A stretch of DNA of 5,034 bases, taken from Fibrobacteres bacterium CG2_30_45_31 (GTDB lineage Bacteria; Fibrobacterota; Fibrobacteria; Fibrobacterales; Fibrobacteraceae). A model generated the notes under the pieces. It was not told the DNA's origin, did not search any database, and was given only the letters and a program-made list of their open reading frames with translations. Below, piece after piece: positions 1-5,034 of the stretch. How positions within the stretch are numbered: the first letter of the stretch is position 1; each line of letters starts with the position of its first letter. The DNA is taken from positions 1 to 5,034 of the forward strand of contig MNYL01000004.1 of the NCBI GenBank assembly GCA_001873075.1. The letters run 5' to 3'. A program made the translations under genes and the position numbers.

Positions 1-274
1 CTGTCAAAAGGATGCGGCGAGTGCCAACGAAACGAGAATCCACAGAAATCGCACTCAGAAGGGATATGCCACTTTCACCTGGCATCACATGGTCAGAAAT
101 CACCAGGCCCACGAATTCACCACGAGTTTCAATTTCGCTCATCAATGTGCGACAATCCGCAGCGGACTCCGCACCTTCAATGCGAAAGAATGATTCTAAA
201 GACTTCAAATCACGGACCACCGAATCTAAAACTTCGGCTTGATCATCTACGCAAATAATGTTAATTGTTTCCAT
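1..274 (-). CDS. Response regulator, receiver (REC) domain, partial at window edge
   Basis: Two-component receiver protein, 5' part only; the gene continues beyond base 1. I translated the reverse complement by hand. It gives 91 complete codons with the receiver hallmarks in order: the acidic pair D10-D11 after the first beta strand (IICVDD), the predicted phospho-acceptor D61 in the strand-3 context VISDHVMPG, and the switch threonine T91 at the end of strand 4 (RILLT). The conserved Lys of strand 5 and any output domain lie outside the window, so it cannot be said whether this is a stand-alone receiver, a DNA-binding regulator or an enzyme. The start overlaps the end of the kinase gene by 14 nt. 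ATG at 274 is preferred over the in-frame ATG at 280, because GGGA lies 6 nt before the former but directly touches the latter. The overlap implies translational coupling to the kinase, its likely phospho-donor. Family call is firm; output is unknown. Confidence 0.9.
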   Translation of the reverse strand, partial: METINIICVDDQAEVLDSVVRDLKSLESFFRIEGAESAADCRTLMSEIETRGEFVGLVISDHVMPGESGISLLSAISVDSRFVGTRRILLT

Positions 275-1664
275 ATGCATTCCCGATTGGTAGTTTTATA
301 TTGAATCTAGTTTTTCCTGGCTGAGAGTCAAGAATTATTTCACCACCATAACTGTCTACAATACGTTTCACAATGGCAAGACCAAGGCCTAAACCAAAGG
401 AAAGCCCATTTTTTTTGGTGGTAAAATCAGGATTAAAAATTTTTTCCTTAAATCCGTCAGAAACTCCAGGGCCATTATCGGTAATGCTCACCGTTACATC
501 CGTTGCCGTGGCGACGCAAGCAAGGTGCACTTCCGGGTCCACAGTTTCCGCTTGAGCCAAAGCATCGCAAGAATTCTTGATGATGTTCACCCAAATCTGT
601 GTCAACTCTGACATGTCTGCATAAATCAACGGCGAATTTTCAGAGGCATCCAAATCGGATTCCAACTTTATTCCCCGCAAATTCGGCTTCAAAAGGGCTA
701 TTGCATTTGAGAACGATTCGTAAATGCTTACGCCATCTTCTCTCTTAATGTTGCCGCCCCCGAGAATTTTGATGGATTTGACAATGCTCGTCGCGTGTTT
801 CGCCGCAAGACGCATATCGCGAATATCGTGCCCAAGTTCCCAATAGCCCGCATGAGTATCCAGTTTCTTAATAAAATGCTTACCCAACTTTTCAGCTTCG
901 TCCACTGAAGGAGCAACGCGGGCAAGAATTTTCGCTGTGGAGTTCGAAATGTGATAACGCTTTTCAAAATCTCGCGTAAGACTACGATAAGCTTCACTCG
1001 AAAAAATGGCGTTATAATCTTCGCCCGAGCGAAACATATCATATTCTTCTGGTAATTGTTTTTTGAGTGTGTCTTCTAAAAATGTCGCAACGAAATCTGT
1101 TTTTCTGGAAATGACACCAATCGCATTATTCAATTCGTGAGCAAGGCCCGCAGCAAGCTGACCTAGTGTCGACGTCATTTCAGAGCGATGCAAACGATGA
1201 AGCGCCGCCTCTTTGTCCGCTGCTTTTTCAAGAAGTCTGCTATTGCGAAGCGCAAGTTCGTAGACCATTGTGGGCACGAATTGTTCCACGAGGGATCCAT
1301 ATTTTTCTGGTTCCACCGCTTGAGTATTGGTGTCAATGTAAGCGACATTTAAATCTTCGACAACCGTCACTTCAGAGAAGCTTCGATATACTTGAGAAAA
1401 AAAGCTCTGCACACCAACAAAGGTGCCTACAGAGCCACGAAACATTTCATAAGGGACACCCGAAATATGGCAATCAAAGTTATCTTCCGGGCACCGTTGT
1501 CCAAGCACGCTCCCTGAGAGAATCAAGTAGAGGCGTTTATTCACCTCTCCTTGATGTGCAAGAACCTCGCCTTTCTTAAAAGAAATCTGGCGGGTCTTGT
1601 CAGAAAAATAGACGCGCTTTAAGCGGTCTATTTTATGTTCTAGTTCAACGTGCAGAGAAGCCAT
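261..1664 (-). CDS. Soluble sensor histidine kinase with N-terminal cyclic-nucleotide-binding-like domain
   Basis: 467 aa with no membrane segment or signal peptide, so cytosolic. Residues about 10-115 look like a CRP-type cNMP-binding beta barrel: KKGEVLAHQGE, then LYLILSGSV, then a degenerate phosphate cassette near 80-95 (GTFVG...YRS). A helical linker (about 130-162) leads to the dimerisation helix with H-box LAAGLAHELNN, putative phospho-acceptor H176. The second helix appears only at about 280-302. The HATPase_c domain follows: N-box NIIKNSCDAL (N360, N364), G1 box ITDNGPG (D396), DFTTKK at 413-418, and glycine-rich G2 GLGLGLAI (424-431). The N-box lies 184 residues after the H-box, against roughly 105-115 in ordinary HisKA kinases, so there is a large insertion. 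The gene starts 19 nt after the upstream transporter's stop and overlaps the receiver gene, indicating one operon and a cognate pair. The Shine-Dalgarno is weak. The signal sensed is unknown; kinase identity is secure. Confidence 0.93.
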   Translation of the reverse strand: MASLHVELEHKIDRLKRVYFSDKTRQISFKKGEVLAHQGEVNKRLYLILSGSVLGQRCPEDNFDCHISGVPYEMFRGSVGTFVGVQSFFSQVYRSFSEVTVVEDLNVAYIDTNTQAVEPEKYGSLVEQFVPTMVYELALRNSRLLEKAADKEAALHRLHRSEMTSTLGQLAAGLAHELNNAIGVISRKTDFVATFLEDTLKKQLPEEYDMFRSGEDYNAIFSSEAYRSLTRDFEKRYHISNSTAKILARVAPSVDEAEKLGKHFIKKLDTHAGYWELGHDIRDMRLAAKHATSIVKSIKILGGGNIKREDGVSIYESFSNAIALLKPNLRGIKLESDLDASENSPLIYADMSELTQIWVNIIKNSCDALAQAETVDPEVHLACVATATDVTVSITDNGPGVSDGFKEKIFNPDFTTKKNGLSFGLGLGLAIVKRIVDSYGGEIILDSQPGKTRFNIKLPIGNAYGNN

Positions 1665-1683
1665 CCCGTTTACCAGTACTTAT

Positions 1684-3237
1684 TTACTTTGCAACCGCAG
1701 TCGCAGGTACTGTCACTGTTGTGGGAGCATTTACGGAAGGAGCCGCGGGTACCGTTTCTACAACAGCGGCCTTGGGCTTTATGGCTGCCTTCGCAGCATC
1801 TGCAGTCACAAAGAAATGACATTGGGCGAGGAGATACATCATCGCATAAGTAAGTACCATACCCAGAACACCAATAGTAACGCCCACTTTCGCCATCCCT
1901 TTCGTATCAATATGACCCGTCGCATAAGCAAGGGCATTAGGAGGAGTACTGATTGGGAGACTCATACCGAGAGAAGAAGCAAATGCCACCGATACGAGGA
2001 GAGCCGTAACGCCACCCATAGGGTCCAGATTACCGCCCACAGCCACACCCACAGCAGCAATTAAAGGAACCATCAAGCTCGCAGTAGAAGTATGACTCAT
2101 GAAATTCGCCATGAAAAGACAGATGATACCCACACCGATCATCAACCCGAACGCAGGCCAAGAGGCAAACGGAATGGAATTGATAAGATCAGCAGCGAGA
2201 CCTGTCTTCTGAAGGCCCACACCCAAAGCAAAGCCACCCGCCACAAGCCACAACACATCCCACTCCATTGACTTCAAATCTTTTTTCGTAATAATGCCCG
2301 TCACCGTAAAAACGGCCATCGGAATCATTGCAATCGTATTGGAATCCAATCCATGAATCGTATCCCCAAGGACCCATAAAATAACGGTCACAGCAAAAGT
2401 AACGTAAACAGTTATCGCTTTAGGAGTCTTCATAAACTTATCACCAACCTTCAGTTCCATACTTTGTGCTTTAATGGTGAAAATCCTAGTCAGAAGAAAC
2501 CAGGCAATTATAATGAGAATAATCACATAAGGAACACCAAATGCCATCCATTTGCCGAAAGAAACATTCAATCCCAGTTCATTCATAGCCTTCAAAGCAA
2601 TCGCATTAGGAGGCGTACCGATTGGAGTTCCCATACCACCGATATTCGCCGCAAGAGGAATTGAAAGCGCAAACGCAGCTTTCGCCCCTACATCATCGTC
2701 ACTGAACAAAGCAATCACCGGAGCCAAAATGGCAAGCATCATGGCTGTTGTCGCCGTATTGCTCATGAACATGGAAAAGATAGCCGTAATGATCATGATA
2801 CCCAGCATCAGATACTTCGGCTGCTTGCCAAAAGGTTTGAGGAAGACTCGCGCCAGATTCATATCCAAACGATACTTTGTCGCCGCCGCTGCAAGAAAAA
2901 ATCCGCCCAGGAAAAGCATAATGGTCGGATCTGCAAAGGTAGCCATAATTTCTTTGTACTTAATCAGGTTTTTAAACGTTTCTCCAGAAGCATCTGTCTG
3001 GAAGGGCAGAATACTGCTCGTCGAAACAGAGAGAAGCATGACCACAATCACCAGTACTGAAGTGGACCAGATTGGAATCGGTTCCAGAATCCAGAAAAGT
3101 GCCGCCATGGCAAAAATGGAAATGATGCGTTTTTCCACGGGGTTGATCACAACACCGAACGCTTCATAAGGGAGGAAATATACCGCAACCGCAATAAGCA
3201 ATGCGATAATCATTTTTATGAACTTGGCTTTAGTCAT
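1684..3237 (-). CDS. DASS/SLC13-family anion:Na+ symporter with variant SHT motif (kinase-linked copy)
   Basis: 517-aa polytopic membrane protein of the divalent anion:Na+ symporter family (VcINDY/CitT/NaDC type), expected to import di- or tricarboxylates or similar anions with sodium. Both inverted-repeat halves are visible. The first has SNT at 159-161 and GTPPNA at 207-212. The second has the SNT position replaced by Ser381-His382-Thr383, followed by STPPNA at 430-435. Many hydrophobic segments span residues about 8 to 475. A 40-residue tail (478-517), rich in Ala, Val, Pro and Thr, follows the last membrane segment and is absent from the neighbouring paralogue. The ATG at 3237 is preferred over a TTG at 3288. 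It has a weak GGAA 5 nt upstream, and it places both SNT positions at exactly the same residue numbers as in the paralogue; the TTG start would add a basic 17-residue extension. It probably heads an operon with the kinase and receiver. The substrate cannot be read from sequence; sulfate or a dicarboxylate are both possible. Confidence 0.92.
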   Translation of the reverse strand: MTKAKFIKMIIALLIAVAVYFLPYEAFGVVINPVEKRIISIFAMAALFWILEPIPIWSTSVLVIVVMLLSVSTSSILPFQTDASGETFKNLIKYKEIMATFADPTIMLFLGGFFLAAAATKYRLDMNLARVFLKPFGKQPKYLMLGIMIITAIFSMFMSNTATTAMMLAILAPVIALFSDDDVGAKAAFALSIPLAANIGGMGTPIGTPPNAIALKAMNELGLNVSFGKWMAFGVPYVIILIIIAWFLLTRIFTIKAQSMELKVGDKFMKTPKAITVYVTFAVTVILWVLGDTIHGLDSNTIAMIPMAVFTVTGIITKKDLKSMEWDVLWLVAGGFALGVGLQKTGLAADLINSIPFASWPAFGLMIGVGIICLFMANFMSHTSTASLMVPLIAAVGVAVGGNLDPMGGVTALLVSVAFASSLGMSLPISTPPNALAYATGHIDTKGMAKVGVTIGVLGMVLTYAMMYLLAQCHFFVTADAAKAAIKPKAAVVETVPAAPSVNAPTTVTVPATAVAK

Positions 3238-3244
3238 AGTTGTT

Positions 3245-3305
3245 CCGGTTTGAAAGTTTTTCGGTTTTCTTTTTACAAAAAAAGGCAAGGGAGCCTCAAA
3301 ACCGG
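3245..3305. repeat. Three CGGTTT/AAACCG elements upstream of the kinase-linked transporter
   Basis: CCGGTTT at 3245-3251 and CGGTTTT at 3262-3268 on the + strand, repeating with a 16-bp period, and the inverse AAAACCGG at 3298-3305. The outer pair forms 7-bp complementary arms (3245-3251 with 3299-3305), and the inner arm overlaps the weak Shine-Dalgarno. They could be regulator half-sites or a long-range leader structure; function is unknown. Confidence 0.35.
3272..3299 (-). promoter_or_regulatory. Possible weak promoter for the kinase-linked transporter operon
   Basis: On the minus strand, TTGAGG (3294-3299) lies 16 bp before TGTAAA (3272-3277), each matching four of six consensus positions. 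It sits between the terminator and the ATG at 3237, where a promoter is needed if the terminator is efficient. Matches are poor and the region is AT rich, so this is tentative; an activator-dependent promoter is an alternative. Confidence 0.28.
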
Positions 3306-3329
3306 AGGTAAAGTTAGCATCTTTTAGGC

Positions 3330-3363
3330 AAAAAGAAAGGGGACCCCAAGGACCCCTTTCTTT
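3330..3363 (-). terminator. Rho-independent terminator after the canonical transporter
   Basis: Perfect 11-bp inverted arms (3332-3342 and 3353-3363; AAAGAAAGGGG on the + strand) separated by a 10-nt loop. Read on the minus strand the stem has a GGGG/CCCC base and runs into TTTCTTTTT, a U-rich 3' end. It starts 23 nt beyond the stop codon of the upstream transporter. The outer stem is A/T rich, so some read-through into the second transporter is conceivable. In the + direction the A/T arm also gives a short TTTCTTT, but no + strand gene ends here. Confidence 0.85.
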
Positions 3364-3386
3364 AAGAATTCCTCAAAAGTCCAACT

Positions 3387-4832
3387 TTATTGAGCTAAAA
3401 AAGCAAAAAATCCAAAATGGGAGAGAATAAGCATCATCCCAAAAACAATGACAATACCCACAAGGCCAAGAGTAATGCCCATTTTTGCCATATCCTTTGT
3501 TTTCACTAACCCCGTACTGTAAGCAAGCGCGTTGGGAGGTGTGCTAATCGGTAAACTCATGGCCAAAGAGCAACTGAGTGCGACGCCGATAATCACCCCA
3601 TAGACACCTCCGATGACATCAAGGGAGGACCCCATACTAATACCGAGAGCTGCGACAATCGGCACAAGCAAACTCGCTGCAGCCGTATTACTCATAAATG
3701 TGGACATGAAAAGACCTATCAACGAAGCACCGACCAACACCGCAAAACCAGGCCAGGAAGCAAAAGGAATCGCCTGTAACAAATGTACAGCAAGCCCCGT
3801 CTTCTGAAGTCCTAGGCCAAGAGCAAAACCGCCAGCCACCAACCAGAGGACATCCCAACTCATCTTGTTAATATCCTTTACCGTAATCACCTGCGTCACA
3901 GAGAATACAGCCATCGGAATCATCGCGATCGTATTGGAATCCAAATGCAAAAAGTCTCCAATCATCCACAAAATCACAGTCAGTCCAAAAGTCACATAAA
4001 CAATAATTGCTTTGGGAGTCGAGAGAAACTTGTCCCCTAATTTCAATTCCAGACTTTTCTTCTCGCTGGGAAAAAATTTAATCAGTATAAACCAGGCAAA
4101 AAGAACCATCACTACCATATAAGGCACCGCAAAAGCCATCCATTTTCCAAAAGAAATCGGAGCAAGGCCCGGAATCTCATTCATAACTTTCATGGCGATC
4201 GCGTTCGGAGGGGTACCAATGGGAGTTCCCATACCCCCGAGATTTGCACCAATAGGGATAGCCAACGCAAATGCAATACGGCCTTTATCATTGATATCAA
4301 ACAAAGCAAGTACCGGAGCTAAAATCGCAAGCATCATCGCCGCTGTTGCCGTATTACTCATGAACATCGAAAAAAGAGACGTCACCATTAAAAGGCCCAA
4401 CAAGACATATTTCGGATTCTTTCCGAAAGGCTTCAAAAGCACTCGAGCAAGATTCACGTCTAACTGATATTTAGTCGCCGCTGCGGCAAGAAAAAAACCG
4501 CCCAGGAAAAGCATAATCGTGGGTTCTGCAAAAGTGGCCATAATGGCTTTATAGCTCAGCAGATTAGAAAAGACATTTCCATCATCACCTATTTGCAACG
4601 GAACAGGGGCTTTGTCGGAAATGGTGAAAAGCATAAGCACAATCACCAACACAGAAGTTGCCCAAATAGGAACGGGTTCCAAAATCCATAAGAGTGCCGC
4701 CATGACAAATAGGGCGATTACACGTTGTTCCACTGGATTCACCGGTACCCCCAGCGTTCCAAAAGGGATAAACAAAGTTATCAGAGAAAGCATCGCAATC
4801 AGGGTAATCTTTATCCATTGTACTCGATCCAT
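3387..4832 (-). CDS. DASS/SLC13-family anion:Na+ symporter (canonical copy)
   Basis: 481-aa inner-membrane carrier of the divalent anion:Na+ symporter family, likely coupling sodium entry to uptake of a C4-dicarboxylate or related anion. Hydrophobic segments run the whole length. Both substrate/sodium signatures are intact: SNT at 159-161 with downstream GTPPNA (206-211), and SNT at 381-383 with STPPNA (430-435). Length matches bacterial family members, and the protein ends just after the last membrane segment (HFGFFAFLAQ). It is closely similar along its whole length to the next gene downstream, with near-identical blocks around ILEPxPIW, PTIMLFLGGFFLAAAATKY, DSNTIAMIPMAVF and WDVLWLVAGGFALG, so the two arose by tandem duplication. 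The ATG at 4832 has a strong AGAGGAG 5 nt upstream. An intrinsic terminator follows its stop and a palindrome-bearing promoter precedes it, so it is probably a single-gene unit under its own regulator. Family is certain; substrate is not. Confidence 0.94.
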   Translation of the reverse strand: MDRVQWIKITLIAMLSLITLFIPFGTLGVPVNPVEQRVIALFVMAALLWILEPVPIWATSVLVIVLMLFTISDKAPVPLQIGDDGNVFSNLLSYKAIMATFAEPTIMLFLGGFFLAAAATKYQLDVNLARVLLKPFGKNPKYVLLGLLMVTSLFSMFMSNTATAAMMLAILAPVLALFDINDKGRIAFALAIPIGANLGGMGTPIGTPPNAIAMKVMNEIPGLAPISFGKWMAFAVPYMVVMVLFAWFILIKFFPSEKKSLELKLGDKFLSTPKAIIVYVTFGLTVILWMIGDFLHLDSNTIAMIPMAVFSVTQVITVKDINKMSWDVLWLVAGGFALGLGLQKTGLAVHLLQAIPFASWPGFAVLVGASLIGLFMSTFMSNTAAASLLVPIVAALGISMGSSLDVIGGVYGVIIGVALSCSLAMSLPISTPPNALAYSTGLVKTKDMAKMGITLGLVGIVIVFGMMLILSHFGFFAFLAQ

Positions 4833-4837
4833 TTTGG

Positions 4838-4844
4838 CTCCTCT
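4838..4844 (-). promoter_or_regulatory. Strong ribosome binding site of the canonical transporter
   Basis: AGAGGAG on the minus strand, 5 nt before the ATG at 4832. It is the best Shine-Dalgarno in the window and fixes that start; the other genes have only weak GGAA or GGGA signals. Confidence 0.85.
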
Positions 4845-4868
4845 TTAGGGGTTATAAGAATAAGATAC

Positions 4869-4886
4869 GATCGAAAAATGACGATC
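4869..4886. repeat. Short inverted repeat in the transporter leader
   Basis: GATCG (4869-4873) and CGATC (4882-4886) flank 8 nt (AAAAATGA on the + strand). It lies directly beside the 30-bp palindrome, at the 5' end of the predicted leader. It could be a weak hairpin or a second half-site pair; with only 5-bp arms, chance is not excluded. Confidence 0.3.
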
Positions 4887-4916
4887 TTTAATTGTAAACA
4901 AAAGGTTACAATTAAA
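4887..4916. promoter_or_regulatory. 30-bp palindrome, putative operator over the transporter promoter
   Basis: Two perfect 11-bp arms, TTTAATTGTAA (4887-4897) and TTACAATTAAA (4906-4916), with an 8-bp centre. The symmetry centre is about 70 bp upstream of the ATG at 4832. The arms cover the predicted -10 box and reach the edge of the -35 box, the usual place for a repressor operator bound by a dimeric helix-turn-helix protein. No regulator of that kind is encoded in the window apart from the truncated response regulator, whose output domain is not visible. The AT-rich stem lacks a GC base and a U-tract, so it does not look like a terminator. Confidence 0.6.
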
Positions 4917-4920
4917 TCAA
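4891..4920 (-). promoter_or_regulatory. Predicted sigma70-type promoter of the canonical transporter
   Basis: On the minus strand, TTGATT (4915-4920, four of six matches to TTGACA) is followed after 18 bp by TACAAT (4891-4896, five of six matches to TATAAT). Transcription would start near 4884, giving a leader of about 50 nt before the ATG. The promoter interval coincides with the palindrome, which supports a regulatory reading. Because the region is AT rich, chance matches are possible. Confidence 0.5.
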
Positions 4921-5034
4921 TCTATTAAAAAGCCAGAAAAGCCTTATGGGTGCCCTTAAAATGTAAAGTTCTCAAAAAAATATTATTGAGACACTATCAA
5001 AAGCGAATTTTTGAGTAGCCCATTAAACTGCACC
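4921..5034. other. AT-rich non-coding stretch at right edge
   Basis: No open frame of useful length with a ribosome binding site is seen on either strand. It contains a 6-bp inverted repeat, TCTCAA (4970-4975) and TTGAGA (4986-4991), around an A/T-only loop, and runs of A. This may be the distal part of the upstream regulatory region or the flank of a gene beyond the window. Confidence 0.4.

Noticed and set aside
12..242. 76-codon open frame on the + strand at the left edge
   Set aside because: The minus strand here encodes an unmistakable receiver domain with its acidic pocket, phospho-acceptor Asp and switch Thr.
1166..1579. 137-codon open frame on the + strand opposite the kinase
   Set aside because: The opposite strand encodes recognisable kinase and cNMP-like motifs throughout; this frame shows no domain and has no promoter context.
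2552..3169. 205-codon open frame on the + strand
   Set aside because: It is the antisense of the transporter gene, is low in information (many Ile/Ala/Met), and a similar + strand shadow recurs at the equivalent place in the paralogue (4192-4467). No ribosome binding site or known motif is seen.
3238..3288. TTG-initiated extension of the second transporter by 17 residues
   Set aside because: The extension is basic and unlike the paralogue. The ATG at 3237 gives matched residue numbering at both SNT positions, and the extension overlaps the likely leader.
4940..4957. GGGTGCCC-centred symmetry in the right-hand intergenic region
   Set aside because: The perfect core is only 8 bp (4948-4955) and too short for a hairpin; chance is a sufficient explanation.
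4970..4991. TCTCAA/TTGAGA inverted repeat as a terminator
   Set aside because: Only 6-bp arms with an A/T-only loop, no GC-rich stem, and no gene seen ending beside it.

Overview
The window holds four protein genes, all on the minus strand, in a moderate-GC bacterial sequence. The DASS/SLC13 permease family and the HisKA-type two-component pair both fit a Gram-negative bacterium. Fibrobacterota or a neighbouring phylum is a guess from general impression only; nothing here fixes the taxon.

In transcription order (right to left): an AT-rich upstream region (4833-5034) carries a 30-bp perfect-arm palindrome laid over a plausible sigma70-type promoter. It is followed by a DASS anion/Na+ symporter (3387-4832, 481 aa) and an intrinsic terminator (3330-3363). 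After a short intergenic region come a second, clearly paralogous DASS symporter (1684-3237, 517 aa from the preferred ATG), a soluble sensor histidine kinase with an N-terminal cyclic-nucleotide-binding-like domain (261-1664), and a response regulator receiver protein that overlaps the kinase gene and runs off the left edge (1-274).

The layout suggests two transcription units. One is the distal transporter, under the palindromic operator. The other is transporter, kinase and regulator, joined by a 19-nt gap and a 14-nt overlap. A working model is a dicarboxylate or related anion uptake locus in which a cytosolic kinase/receiver pair is co-expressed with one of two duplicated carriers. The kinase has no membrane segments, so it should read an internal state rather than an external ligand.

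The oddities most worth checking are these. The second Ser-Asn-Thr signature of the kinase-linked transporter reads Ser-His-Thr, while its paralogue keeps the canonical motif. The same transporter has an extra 40-residue Ala/Val/Pro/Thr-rich tail. The kinase has about 75-80 residues inserted between its phospho-acceptor helix and the rest of the core. Its cNMP-like domain lacks the usual sugar-binding Glu. The palindrome coincides with the -35/-10 interval of the first transporter. No RNA genes, mobile elements or CRISPR arrays were seen.
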